From assembly GCF_035083965.1 (NCBI RefSeq), contig NC_089736.1, positions 10,068,207 to 10,132,206 on the forward strand: a stretch of DNA of 64,000 bases, given 5' to 3'. The notes below the pieces were generated by a model. That model saw only the letters and a program-made list of their open reading frames with translations, made no database searches and was not told the origin of the DNA. Source of the stretch: Branchiostoma lanceolatum. Its lineage: Eukaryota; Chordata; Leptocardii; Amphioxiformes; Branchiostomatidae. A program made the translations under genes and the position numbers. How positions within the stretch are numbered: the first letter of the stretch is position 1; each line of letters starts with the position of its first letter. Shown here one piece after another: positions 22,341 to 35,141 of the stretch.

Positions 22341-23397
22341 TGCTATTTTGAACCGCGCGATGTTTTGTTTTGTTTTGTTTGTCAAGATCTCCATTAGTGA
22401 TACATCACTATTCTTCCTGGAGTCAGTTTTAAAATTATTAAAATCATAGCAACGAAAATATACAACAAATTATGCGCTTCAATGAAAAACTAGAAGACAA
22501 ACATGAGTTGAGCTCAAGCCAGACGAATAACAAGTCAAGGTCAAATATGATAAATCAAATGTACAGCAGACTATACCAACAAAATGTACATTTGAAATTG
22601 ATAACAAAGTTGATAAAGAAAACATGAACTACAATTCGGAGTGGGAGTTTAATGGATCCGCCCGTGTTTGCAGGACATCGAGCCCCTCTTGATACTTCGG
22701 GCCCATTTCAAATCTGGAGCACGGCCGGCGAAAACGAAAAATAAAAAGATGCATACCAAGAAAATACACAATACATGGCTAGGAGTGCTTTTAATGGTTT
22801 GTGTCTTTTATATCATATTTTTCGTTCCCAAAAGCTGCCCTACATGGCCCAGGATTAGAATTGGGACCGAAGCATGAATAGTGTTGATTTTCAGGCGAAA
22901 CATTCGCGAAACCCTCTGTCCACTTACACTTCTCATCGACTGTGTAACAGTGGTTTTACACAGGTACTTGTCACTGGGCTGGCTCATTCCTGAATTAAAG
23001 ATTAAGAGATGCTGATGATGTCATTGTGTTTAGCTCATACATCAGACTTTCAGGCAACAATACAACCAAGAAATGCCTTAAGTTCTTGGATGAAAGGATG
23101 CCCATACTCTGCAACCTATTGATAATATTATCAGTCAGTAGCTTCAAACAGATTGAGTTGTAATTCATTTTTGATGATTGGATTGTGCTGCTTATAAATA
23201 CATCGCTAACATCTAGACATGATACAGTTATCAAGCTTTTTGATCACAGATGAGAACGTGCCGCTGAAGTAATTCTCTCCCAACATCTTTGAAACAATGT
23301 ATGGTAGACCTGCACATTCTCTATTCTCTTACTAGATTGTCGACAATTTTACAATGTTCACACTAATGTCTATGAGTTCATTAAAACACAATGGATC
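22341..23397. other. Likely mobile-element sequence between G3 and the lectin array
   Basis: This roughly 1-kb block has no counterpart at the matching place upstream of G2. It begins with a ttttgttttgttttg tract. Short frames on both strands show no recognisable domain. An inserted retroelement fragment is possible but unproven. Confidence 0.35.
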
Positions 23398-26090
23398 TAA
23401 ATGTTCTGGCGAAGGAAAGAGGGCTGGGGGATCTTTATCCATTTCAGGGGCGAGAAAACTTTCCCAACTACTTCAGGGACGAGAAAACTTTCCCAAATCA
23501 CCATGTATGCCTTACCCAGACGTATCAGGTAAAATATGATGACTAATTCATAATGCAGTCTGTTGAATAAGTATGATTTATTCGTACTATGTTTTATGAA
23601 ATGCTAGAAAGACTACTCACGTCTCAGTGAAGTGATAAGAAAATCAGTCGAGTGACATGGGAATACATGCATAACAAAAAGAAAAGCAAACATTATAGGC
23701 AGTTTGAAAACACATTAAAGTTTTGCAATTCTAATTAATTTTTGAAACCCCCTTTTGTAATTGTTTGAAAAGTATCGAATTCAAGCATTTTTTTCGAAAG
23801 CAATTACATTTTGTTTTCTGCTTTCAGACTCTGTGATAGAATCCAATTACTCATAGAATGCCTTTAGCCCTTGATCAAAGAAAATATCTCTTTGTACCTT
23901 CAGTACTGTTGTTCGATGAGTAGCTGTTTGATCATTCGCCATTAGTTTGATACGACCTGCCTTTCAATCATCAAAAAGAATATTGAGGGATTAGTCTGCG
24001 TTTCAGGCAAAACATAGCCTATGGGCAGATGTAGGTGTTTGTAAACAAAATGCAAAAGCATTAATTCTTTTTGCCTCAAACTTTATCTGTTAGTAAAAGC
24101 AATCTAATGCAGATTTATTGCGTGTAGAAAATTACGCACACTGACGTAGTTACAAGTTGAAAGTGCCAGTTATGTTAGAACCACTTATTCCAGGTACAGC
24201 TATAATGCCCAGGTGCTTATCACAGTGACTGCAGAATAATTTGATTCTTGTACCTACTCACCTTTAGTTTATGAGTTTTTATCCCGAGGAATAGGGAAAG
24301 TGAGTTCAACATGCAGACCATAAGGAGACATTATGATAGATCCGACAAATGTACTGTAATTTTTATATTTCAAAACGTAATGCTAAGAAATTGTGCTTTA
24401 CAATTTTATTTTGATTACGTGCTTGATTAACACTTTTTGATTGGTGTGATAAGTGCGCAAAAGATAATCCACATAATTGACGTACTAACATTTGATTTCA
24501 AAATGATACATGTTACGTATATTTGCACATATTTCACCAAGCACTGCATAAATATTAAATTCCACGTCTTTGTTTGCAACTCTTAAGCGATTTGAGGATT
24601 GCGAGTATTTGTATAAGGTGTCTGTACCTTGGGAATTCTAAACCGTCCACAAATGGTACTACAGACTAAACTGTTACATTCAGTAGAAGCATATGACAAG
24701 ATCAGGAGCTAAACGAATCGGTGTCATTATGTAACATCAATCTGTAGCTGTCCAAAGATCGCATTTATCCTGTTCATATATTTAGGATTTATGGTATCAT
24801 TACAACTCTAGCCCTTACACTGTAAAGTCTTGAAATATCATTTTGTCAGAGAAAAATATGATTTTCTACAGTGGCCTGCCCACGTTTGGGTCTGGGCGTA
24901 CGTTCTACGAATCTAAATGTTCTGGAGAAAGAAAAATGGATGGATGGATGGGAGACTTTCATCCACTTCATTGACGAGAAAACATTCCCAAAATCACAGT
25001 CTCATTACAATTGTTGTGTACGCTTTTTCACCAGACTAATCATTGGAGGTGTTATTGACATGCCGTTGAGTTATTTCCCATATGTTGGACTAAACGTTAA
25101 AATATTGACAGTATATGATAGATTCGACTAATGTCCTGGTATTTTTATATTTTACATTTTTTACGGAATGCTTATTTCATCTTATTTTATTTTGTCCCTA
25201 ACATTCTTAATTTGATTACGTGTTTATTTAGCACTCTACAAGCTGTTACAAGATCTCTGAGCTTCTTCATAGATCCTTAACATCCAAGATTGTTCCGTGA
25301 TGCAGTATATCAGCTTTTTAAAAGGATATGTTCACATCAGATTGTAGCATCATATGTATTGTACTTGTAATCGAACCTCAATCATCTATTATTACCTCGT
25401 AATACCTCAATGAACGAATTAAAAAATGAAAATGATTTTGTGAAATCGCCAGAGGTTTTTGCAAACGGACAAATAAAAGTAGCCTTTCATACAAGTTCGC
25501 TAAATAAATAAATCAATTACATATAGATTGAAACAACAGCTATGTTGAAACGATTCTATTGAGATGACATATGAAGCAATGGCGGCACAAGCCGTTAGTT
25601 GACCTTTAGTCGTTGTGTACCTATATTCCTTATTGAAAAAAAACCCGGGTATTTCAGGAGATCCTCTGTACAAATCATGCTCATTGCAACATCAGTAGTA
25701 TTGCCAGCATTGCAAACTCGGGAAACTCAAGTGTTTAGAACACTGTTAAAAAAAAAACAACTTTAATGACCGGAGTTGGTCCACGAAGGTTCTAAAACCT
25801 GATACAACGGCCTTTGTTGGTAAATATCGGTACCAAGATTAGAAACTTTTATTTATTTACTTATTCTTTGTATCAGGCCCTGTGCACATATACAAAACAA
25901 CAAGGACAGTATGGAGACATCTACACATGCTGTTAACATTAAAGCACGGAATGTAATAACCTGCATGCAGCAGGCAATAGTAAGGCCAATGCCGGCTCAG
26001 TGAGAAAACCTCGGAATGGCATAGCACGTGGATTATGCTATTTCAGTTACAAAGAAAGCCACGAGAACTTCTTTACGCTTTTCCGTGGTA
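23398..26090. other. Spacer downstream of G4 (segmental copy 1)
   Basis: No gene seen. Landmarks shared with the spacers at 36640-38881, 45900-49202 and 62300-64000, in the same order, include the ttctggcgaag/ggagaaag element, a gcccaggtgctta stretch, ttacgaaatgctaa, and gttacaagatctctgagcttcttcatag (25250). A minus-strand AATAAATAAAAG at about 25846-25857 is a possible G4 polyadenylation signal. Confidence 0.55.
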
Positions 26091-27549
26091 TCAGAGTCTC
26101 TTAGACGCTTGACAGATGTACCTGTTCCTCTGACTGCATTCCTTATCGTCCCACATATGGCTGCTAGTGCGCTCTGATGACCAGTACTGTACGCACACTT
26201 TTGATGGTGACCACCAAGCTGACTTGAGGAAAGAAGATACCTCCGGCTCTCCTGGATGCCATGCCTAACCAAACAAAAGTTATTTTAATGCCAACAAAGC
26301 ACCGTGGTCCAGTATCATCTTTAATCGGAATGCATCCTTTAAGATAACTCATTTCTAAGATGCAGGACTCAGAATATAAAGAATGAAATATGATATTTCT
26401 GAGAAAAGCCAACATTGTTACTGCTATTGGTAGCAGTAACAATAACGGTATTTTATACATTCTAATGCATAACTATTGTTTGATTAATTCAAGCGATTCT
26501 CAATGTTCTGCTGATGGTGCTATACCATCTGCCTACTAACACACAATTTTCTTCTACACATTGTATTGCCAATATCCTTTTTTGTACAAGTTCTGAAACT
26601 TGATTTTGGTCGAATAAATCTCCGTAAATACTTTATCAATTGCATTGTATCACATCCATGGGAGAACCACTTATTGCCCTTTTAAAGTGATTTTCTATTT
26701 ATGATTCCCTGATTTTCTGTTTATGATTGCTGATTGTAGATGACCATTATACATATACTTATAGACCAGGGTGTACTGTAGTTCTGAACATACAATGTAG
26801 TTTGCCATTATACCAGTATTCTTTCACCGCCTAAGGAGTGAAGTGTAGTAACTTCCATGAAAATGGAGATATAGTTTTGGGCCTGTCTGACTGTGGGTGT
26901 TTTCGCAATTTGTGGTCAGCCTAATTTTTAAGAATCTCTAGATGGATTGTACTGACATTCGGTGGGTAGGTCCTGGGAAGAAGACCGTCGAGTTTGGGCC
27001 CCCTGGTGTGTGACATTGGTACTACAGCAGAACTACGGGTTTTTGTATCTTTTGTCTTTGACGTGGTATGGTCTTTTTTGGAGGCAGATAGCTTTTATCT
27101 ATACGCAAAGGCACGTCGTGTGATCAAATTATGGACCAAGAAGCATTATATAATTAATGTCCATCTGTCAGTAACATTTAATGTCAGGATAACAGATGCG
27201 GGATTAAGATCATAAAAGGAAAGAAAATCTTGAAAAGGCGAATTCTGTATTTAGGTACCGCTGATTGTGTTTGACTCTATTAAATAACATACCGTGTAGT
27301 CATCTTTTATGCGAGACCCGTCTGCCCATACCCAGATTCTACGCGTCTGCCTCAGACCGATCCAGTAGACAAGATCTTTTGAAGACTTAATCATGCTTCT
27401 CAGAGCGACGTCTAATTCCTTCGACTTGGGCATGGCTAGTGAGGCCCCGTCTTTTTCACAGGCCGCCTGGGCGTCATTGTAGTTCTTTTTGTCATGATAA
27501 ACCCGGAAACAATTTTGAGCACGTAGTTGGTAGCCACCTTGGCATGGAG
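26091..27549 (-). CDS. G4 C-type lectin domain (two exons)
   Basis: Exons 27293-27549 and 26091-26264 meet in phase 0. The domain has the family's CFRVY, WIGL (YWIGLRQ), WADGS, W.PGEPE, CVQYW, WDD and YICQ landmarks and two disulfide pairs. The sugar-calcium tripeptide EPN is EPE and the WND site reads WDD, so classical mannose-type binding is uncertain. The chain stops five residues after the last Cys. Confidence 0.85.
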
Positions 27550-30500
27550 CTGAAACAATCACATAGGAATTTGGTCATTATTTTTTTCTTAATGGACTTC
27601 TGCATCTATATTGTATAGCAGCTGTAACCGGCCCTTGGCCTGGCACACCAGTTTAGCAGCAATACAGCGGCAGCTGGTTATGTTACATCAAAAGTTGACA
27701 AGGTGCATGATCAATTTTCTGACTTCCAGATTGGTTATGACGTCAGGAAAAATTGCTCTCATGTAAGTCCTGGCAGCTTTTAATATTATAGAAAAAATAC
27801 CCCTTTCGTTGCTTGCCAACAGTCAAACGATGCTATCCATTGATTTTGAGTACCAATTCTACCGTCTTACACTAAAGGAAAAATAAATCAACACATTAAG
27901 ATAGTGACTGTACTTGAATGCAACAAAGATGAACACATTTCAATGGATGATAAGACACAAGATCCTCACCTTTGCAAGTGGGTACCTTGTCACTCCAAGT
28001 ACCATCTGCCCTGCAACTGACGCTTGTCGCACCTACAAGTTTGTACCCATGGTTACAGTAGAATAGCATATATCCTTTGTAGGACTTCGTGTAACCATTG
28101 GCTAAAGACCTCAGTGTTGCGCATTGCACAGCTGAAACATGAAATCGAAAAAGATAACAATTATGATTATATGATAGAGAAAACGTATTCACTAGAAATG
28201 ACAGCTCTGTGGAAGCTCATATCCCATCTTTCTATAGGGATATGAAGCTCGAGCTATTTATCTCATTTTTTCTTTAATTTAAAAAAGTATTTCAATCGAA
28301 AACCGTGAAAAACTACTTCACAAACGTATCAAATCATTCCACTATATGGCAATCTATAAATTTTCTTATTAGGTAATCATCTCATCAATTCACTGTATGG
28401 CAGTATATAAGTCTCTTATCAGTGAATTAATGGGATACCCCTAGGCCCTAATAGCAATTAATTCACAAAATGAATATGATAAACATTCAAGTCTGGATAT
28501 GACGTTATCACAAACAACTGTGATAAAAACAAACAGATTTTACGAAAGATTCACTGAAGATACATATTAGTATATGGACAAATACGTGTCTGGTAGGGCT
28601 GCATCCTAAATTGTGAGATGTTTGACTTTTAGACTTAAAAAGGTTCTAATATACTCTCTATGAATTGTTGGTTCTAATAATACCACTATATTGGCAGATT
28701 CCCCGACCAGAACGTCTGTTATGCAGCGGTTTTTACACTATATGTTGTGTCTTGTAGTATATGGGAACATTTGCTCTGTAATTTCAGCTAATGTAATTAG
28801 ACTTGAATAACCAACCTTTGCATGTTGGTGATCCTCCACTCCAAGTCCCATCAGACTGACAGGTGAGTGAAGAAGTACCGATCAGCTTGTATCCTGGGTC
28901 ACACGTGAAGGTGGCCACGTCTCTGTAGGTGTTGGAGCCAGTCACAGCTCCGTGTGCTGGGGGTGTCAGCCTAGTACATGGTATAGCTGTATAGAGATAC
29001 AAATGGCATCTTAAAGTTCTGAAGCCTTTTAAAGACTTATTAAAGACATGATTAAGGACCTTTTACTGACAGTAATCATCTGGTTGAATCCACTTTGGTT
29101 TAGTCTGAAGTGCACATACATAGTGTGATAAATACTATGAATAAATGTGAGGTCAAATAATGTGTGAGGAAGCAAACCCACCGACAATGTTGCTCAACTT
29201 GGGCATGGTCTTTCGTTTAAAAAAAACAATCAGGCAACAAGCGAAGCTGGTGTGTTACGCCTAATGGCGGATATACCGGCTTTTTAGATACAGATATAGA
29301 ACTTGGCTAAGGTCTTTCGTTTTATCATAACACTTATATAGGCAACAAGGTATAATTCATGAAAAACATTTAAAAAATAAGTCTCTTTGGAATTCAAATA
29401 CCTGAATCTGTTTGATCCTGATCACCAGTTTATATTCCCTCTTTCTGTGCTATATATTGGAGCTACAAAAAGATCAAAGCCTTACGCTTACCTTGGCAAG
29501 TAGGAACACTGCCACTCCATGTACCGTCTGCATGGCACCTGATTCCTGTCGCACCTACAAGATTGTACCCACGGTCACAGCTGAAGTACATCACTCCCTG
29601 GTAGGAGCGAGAACCACGCATACCACCGTTGACTGGAGGGGGCAGCGTCGGGCATTGTACAACTGAAATACAGATTTTAAACAAAGGACAAAGTTAACAC
29701 CAAATACCTTTACCTTGGAAATCTTGAACTTAGCATGTAGTACCCAGAACATACAAAAATCATTTACTCTGATGTATTACAAATAGATAGGCATGTATAC
29801 ACTATGTGTTTCAAATCTTTGCTGAATAACCAACCTGTGCATGTTGGTGCTCCTCCACTCCAAGTCCCGTCAGACTGACAGGTGAGTGAAGAAGTACCGA
29901 CCAGCTTGTATCCTGGGTCACACGTGAAGGTGACCACGTCTCTGTAGGTGTTGGAGCCAGTCATATCTCCGTGTTCTGGGGGTGTCAGCTTGGTACACTG
30001 TACAACTGTTCAGAGAAATACAAAATGACATCCTCAAGTTATAATCAACGACATTAACATAATTTCTGAACTTTTTGATTATGACGGAATATTCTGGAAA
30101 AAGTGAGGTCAAACATTTTGTGAGGGAGCAAAATTAGCCCTCCGGACACCAGTTTATATACACAGAAGCTACAAAAGATCAAAGCCTTCCATGTACCTTG
30201 GCAAGTAGGAACACTGTCACTCCATGTACCGTCTGCCCCGCACCTGAGGCCTCTCGCACCTACAAGATTGTACCCACGGTCACAGGTAAAGTACATCACT
30301 CCCTGGTAGGAGCGAGAACCACGCATGTTACCATTAACTGGAGGTGTCAGCGTCGGACATTGTACAACTGAAACGAAGAAAATATAAATATCAAATAATT
30401 TCATCAGTGAAGAAACACAGGAAAACCCTAATCTTATGAAATTACGGTATAGCACCCATAATATAAAATAAACATTTTACTCTAAAAAATACAAAATATA

Positions 30501-33382
30501 TAGGCAAGTATACAGTATTTGTTTCATTTATTGGCAATTGACTTCTGCTCTTCTGTAAAATGTACCTGTGCATGTTGATGTTCCTCCACTCCAAGTCCCG
30601 CCAGGCTGACAGGTGAGTGAAGAAGTACCGACCAGCTTGTATCCTGGGTCACACGTGAAGGTGGCCACGTCTTTGTAGGAGTTGGAGCCAGTCACAGCTC
30701 CGTGTGATGGGGGTCTCAGCTTTGTACACTTTACAGCTGTGCAGAGAAATACAAAATGACATCCTGAAGTTATAAAACATTCGACGATAAGAACATCATT
30801 TCTGAACTTTTTGATTGAAAACACAGTACCCATGGTATACAAAATTTATGTACATGTACTCTGATTTCTGTACGAAATATATAGACATGAAATTAACTAC
30901 TTTATTTCTTATTTTTCTGAATAAAATACCTTCGCATGTTGGTGCTCCTCCACTCCAAGTCCCGTCAGACTGACAGGTGAGTGAAGAAGTGCCGACCAGC
31001 TTGTATCCTGGGTCACACGTGAAGGTGGCCACGTCTGTGTAGGAGTTGGAGCCAGTTATGGCCCCATTTGCTGGGGGTGTCAGATTCGAACACTGAAGTA
31101 TGGTTGTCATCTTTGGAGGAGTGATTGTCACCTGTGACAGTGTAGATGTCACCTTTGGTAGTTCAGTTGGCACCCCTGGCAGTGTGGTTGCTCCCCGTGG
31201 CAGTTTAGGTGTTGTAACAACATCATTTTTGGTGGTCTGTTGAGGTAAAACAAATGTAGTTGCTGCTGGTACGCTTCAAGTGCTGACAATGTAAAGTTGC
31301 TACTTCTTCTACTTAGATCTTCTACAAAAGATCACATCTTCTTAGAATTTACTTACTTGAGTTGCAGTAATCAGCATAAACTCAGCTGTTGTTGCTGTTC
31401 CGACTGAAGGGAGAAACATGTTGGTTGCCAGATGCAGTCCGATTGCAGATGTGTTGCTATTTGTTACAACAACGGCTGGATTTGTCAGAATGACTGGTGG
31501 GTAGGCTGTAGTCATGTTTGTAGTTGTCCCAGGCTTAGATTGTGTCCAATTTGCCATCACAAAGGGCTATCAAAAATAGAGGTGAATCACATGCCATATG
31601 AAGCGTGATGAGCAAAGTAACATGTGTTATCATTATTCTTTAGGCGAAATGAAATATAAGATGCATACTATTGAGTTATAATGACTGTTGATACAAAACT
31701 ACAATTGACATTTGGAATCTAATGTAGAAGGCTAACTTTGTGTATGTCAGCTTGTCCTCCCATTGTGGCAGTGAGATGTTGGAAAAAAACACCTCCTGTG
31801 CCGAAGAACACGGTCACTACAACAGCGATGATGATGTACACCTTTGAACGGTGAAACGCCATCTTGCAGCTTGTAGAAAACCCACAAATGTTTGTTGTGT
31901 CATTTGTATCTGTGGAAAATCAATACATGTCATATTATCGTTTTTAGATTACATAATGTATGTTAATTGCATCTTTTAGACGTTACAAAGATCTACGGAA
32001 CTAACAAGAGGTTCACGCCTAGCTAATATACTATATATGTATGTATGTATTTACCATTTTTGGACGTCTTTTATCATGTATTTTTCTTCTTCGTTATTAT
32101 GTGCTTAACCTTATTGAGTTGAGGACTTCAAGCATGGTACGTAAGACGTAAACACGACTATTACATTTGATCCACTCACACTGGTGTATGGAGGGAAATG
32201 GGCATTGTTCATCATTTTGTGGATTGAAACAATCAATTAGAAAGCAGCAATCATTTGGCACGTCCATTTTAAATTGCATATGCCAGATAATATTAATTTT
32301 GTTCTATCTATGCCTTGAACTGTACCATATACAATGATATGCACCACCTCAAAGAAACTGATAGGATTTATCAAATGATTTCTATTACGTAGTGTTAATT
32401 TCAAAACAGTAACCAGGATAAGAATCAACACATCCAGCATACTTATTCATTAGATAATAGAAAAATGCTTCTCACTCCAATGCTCTTTTAAAATTACTTC
32501 TAAAGTTAATTTTTGAGGTAATAAGGGTGTATCATCAACTATCCTTACCTTGTCGTAAAGCACCAGGTACATACATTCCATTGTGAAGGACGCCAGGGAT
32601 GTTGCAGTCTGTAGTTTTGGGGATGGAGTCGTTTGTTCCTGTGTCATCTGGTTGCTGCCGTAGGTTGTTGACATCATCTCTGTCGATATAGTTGTACATG
32701 TGGCTGTCCCTGTTGTTACTAGTAGGTTGGTGCTGGCTGTCTGTAGAAGCAAATAGCAAAATGATATAAGAAGCATTCAATACTTCCTGCACATTTGATG
32801 GATGGATCCTAATGGCATTCCGCCACCCTATGTTAATGTTATTATTGGTACGGTCCGATGACCTATGATGTCACGAGGTCACCCTCGTGGTATCCCTTGT
32901 TCGCCATCTTGCCGTTCCATTGAGATGTCACAATAAAACTCGCCTCCTCATAATCGCGCTCGTTGTGTCTTTGAGTCGTCGCGTACGCGTTATACAGTAA
33001 GTAATGATAAGTGATAAGCGGGTAGTTGTGGCCAAAACTAAAGACACGTTTTAATTTGAAAAAAAAACTCCCTTAATAACAATGGACGCTACGTGGGTTC
33101 CCTGTCTCACCATGACCCTCTGATCTTTATATTCTGAAAATTGTGTGTGATTGAACAGGATACATTTAGTTTGAGCATATAAAATTGGACTTCTTGGAGG
33201 ATACACCTGGAAAGCAAGGGGCCAGTCAAATGCGTATGGGGCTAATACTCACCAAATGTGTCAGTAATAGAGTGTATCCTACCTGAAATGACGTCTTGTT
33301 TTGGAATTGGTGGCAACGGGCGACGAGCTTTGTTGGGTCCACTCTGGTCCATCTGACACGGCTCTTTTTCTGTTGTGGTCAT
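26091..33382 (-). CDS. G4: type II C-type-lectin receptor with seven CCP domains
   Basis: Thirteen exons: 33283-33382, 32549-32740, 31737-31909, 31357-31566, 30930-31236, 30566-30736, 30197-30367, 29835-30005, 29492-29662, 28816-28986, 27970-28131, 27293-27549, 26091-26264. Total 2430 bp, 809 residues, no stop. Order: SH3-ligand-like tail (RPLPPIP, residues 1-33), tyrosine module (34-97, MYNYIDRDD and MYVPGALRQ), transmembrane helix about 121-141, membrane-proximal PST region 156-225, short Thr-rich stalk 226-270, seven CCPs 271-667, CTLD 668-809. No signal peptide, so type II. CCP domains usually bind protein partners and CTLDs bind sugars or proteins; an innate recognition role is inferred. 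Alternative first exons and an extra module lie upstream (34488-36347). G5 and G6 are tandem paralogues. Confidence 0.82.
27970..31100 (-). CDS. G4 array of seven CCP/sushi domains
   Basis: CCP1 is fused to the stalk exon (30930-31236). CCP2-CCP6 occupy one 171-bp phase 1-1 exon each, and CCP7 one 162-bp exon. Two alternating subtypes are visible. One reads CTKLTPPxHG...FTCDPGYKLVGTSSLTCQ (CCP1, 2, 4, 6). The other reads CPTLTPPVNG...RSYQGVMYF.CDRGYNLVGA (CCP3, 5). The alternation suggests growth by duplication of CCP pairs. CCP7 is a third subtype, also found before the kringle of G6. Confidence 0.88.
31101..31236 (-). CDS. G4 short Thr-rich stalk
   Basis: Only about 45 residues of TTLPGVPTELPKVTS-type heptads, against about 250-270 residues in G5 and G6. 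The start (TTKNDVVTTPKLP) matches TTSHDVVTT of the paralogues. Confidence 0.75.
31737..31909 (-). CDS. G4 transmembrane exon
   Basis: 173 bp, phase 1 to phase 0. Encodes FSTSCKMAFHRSK followed by a hydrophobic helix (VYIIIAVVVTVFFGTGGVFF) and GGQADIHK. The same exon length occurs in G5 and G6. Confidence 0.85.
32549..32740 (-). CDS. G4 tail-module exon (type Q)
   Basis: 192 bp, phase 1-1. Encodes SHMYNYIDRDDVNNLRQQ, a Ser/Thr spacer, and GMYVPGALRQG. The Y-N-Y-I-D core and the MYVPGALRQ end are shared with the G2/G3 modules. Confidence 0.85.
33283..33382 (-). CDS. G4 first exon (proximal)
   Basis: 100 bp ending in phase 1 at GTAGGAT. Encodes MTTTEKEPCQMDQSGPNKAR followed by RPLPPIPKQDV. The start ATG lies in the same place as the G5 and G6 starts. 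Confidence 0.8.
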
Positions 33383-34487
33383 CGTTGGCAAAGAACCTGA
33401 AGGACAAGGGCAGTGGAGGTAATTTAATCATCAATTTGATCAAATCACGAGTTGCTCCGTCTCTTCAACTCAAAAGGTATGTATGACCGAATGGATATCA
33501 AACAAAAAGGTTTTTGCTTGATGCAATTAATTGAATTCAGTAGTGAAATTTAAGTCACGTAAAAATGATGGCTTGAGGTAAATTCGTAGGATGCTGAAGA
33601 ATGATTATGAGGAGCCAAGACTTGTTTTGGTGAAAACGTAGTTGAAACAGGTTGATTTTTATACTAAGCTATTTTTAAAACTTCGTTGTTTTCTCTGATC
33701 TGACCTCTTGCCATGACACATCGGATAGATGTTGCATATGTCAGTTAAACTGTTAGGTTTTAGGCAATCATTATGTATAGGAATACGCAATAACTAATAA
33801 TGTTAGGTGGGTTCCTTGTTCCGCGCGCCATGACCTTACTTCGCTGTTCGTGCATTCGTTAACACACACACTTTTCTGTATATGGAAAGGCACAGTTGTC
33901 GCATGGAGATGTTGATGTTATCGTTCTCATTCGTGTTGTTTGCTAGACCAAGTACAGGTGACATTCCTACACAACAAAGCCCTACAAAGATATGTCTGTC
34001 TTTCGGATTTAGAAGGATATGTTTTTTTCCTACGAAACATCAACGGTGATCAGTTGTGCAAAGTATCCCAAATATGCACAACTGAAGTCACATCATCTGG
34101 CTAGCACCTGTGACCAACTGTCCCAGTTTATAGGACTAATGCTCCAGAGGGCCTGCAAGGTTCCCTTTCTACCGTTTCAACTCCTGAAGTACGCACGCCT
34201 GAGGAATCGACGACCAGTATGCACGCCCGTGGGCGGAAGAAAGGTCCTATTACAATTCTTGTGGACTAAACTCACAAGTACACCAACAGTCTCCGCGCTT
34301 GTGGCGTCGCCAAAAATTTCTAACGAGAAAAAAAAGCGTAATTGGAAGCCAAACTTATCCTGGCAGAAGTATAATCAAACTGTTAAACAAATTTAAGGCA
34401 TAGGGGGCTAATACTAGTATCGTAGACCGGAATATAAGAGGAAAGTCTAGTCTACTATATTCATCCATAGCACAGTGTATATCCTAC

Positions 34488-34587
34488 CTTTACAAACGTC
34501 CTCCAATGGAATTGGTGGCAACGGGCGATTAGCTTTGTTGTGTCCACTGTTCGCCCTCTGACACGACCCTTTTTTAGTTGTGCTAAT
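34488..34587 (-). pseudogene. Decayed first-exon copy
   Basis: Clearly a copy of the family first exon (RPLPPIPLEDV, donor GTAGGAT intact), but both Met codons are lost (ATT and AGG). An upstream in-frame Met gives a hydrophobic N-terminus by chance; I treat the copy as non-functional unless transcript data show otherwise. Confidence 0.6.
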
Positions 34588-34898
34588 CGTCGACAAAGCA
34601 CCTAGAGCAAGTACAGATACGAATTTTACTAGAATATTGGACAAAGATCTATTTGGGAGGAATGTCTGTAGCTGGAACAGGCACTGTATGAAGATTGGTA
34701 TGGTTTTATATCATACCATAATCTAGAGATGGGCGAAGCAGTTCAAATGAGCACCACAATTGATGAACTGAAATGTATTCAGTATACCCACATAAAAACT
34801 GTATATAGACAAACTTACTGTTATCACAATATTTGTTACAAAAATATCAATCCACTTTGTGGTTGAAATCATATGACAATTCCCAGAACGAAACGTAC

Positions 34899-35141
34899 CT
34901 CTGACATCTGCCTGCTGTAATGCACCAGTCGCGTACATCTTGTTGTGAACCAAGCCATCGACTTTCTGGCCCACAGTTTCTGGGAGACTGTCTGCCCCGA
35001 TACCGGATGGTTGTTCTTCATGTTTGCGTTGTTTACCGGTCTGCCGTAGCTTGTTGATCTCATCTTTGTCTATGTAATGGTACGTGTGGGTGCCAGCATA
35101 TTCTGAGTCCACACTGCTAGCAGGGGGCGTGAACTCTGTAC
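34899..35141 (-). CDS. Upstream tail-module exon (type K) for G4
   Basis: 243 bp, phase 1-1, with CAG acceptor and GTACGT donor. Encodes TYHYIDKDEINKLRQTGKQR and NKMYATGALQQ. It lies between the distal and proximal first exons. It can join exon 36278-36347 to exon 32549-32740 in frame. The same module type occurs at 57990-58232 and 61180-61422. Confidence 0.72.

Noticed and set aside
26164..26460. 98-codon minus-strand frame overlapping the last G4 exon
   Set aside because: Wrong frame; the CTLD landmarks (W.PGEP, CVQYW, YICQ) are in the other frame, which joins in phase to 27293.
34447..34644. Apparent signal peptide fused to the SH3-ligand segment (MSNILVKFVSVLALGAL)
   Set aside because: The upstream part is non-conserved flank, and the two family Met codons are mutated; it is better explained as a decayed first exon.
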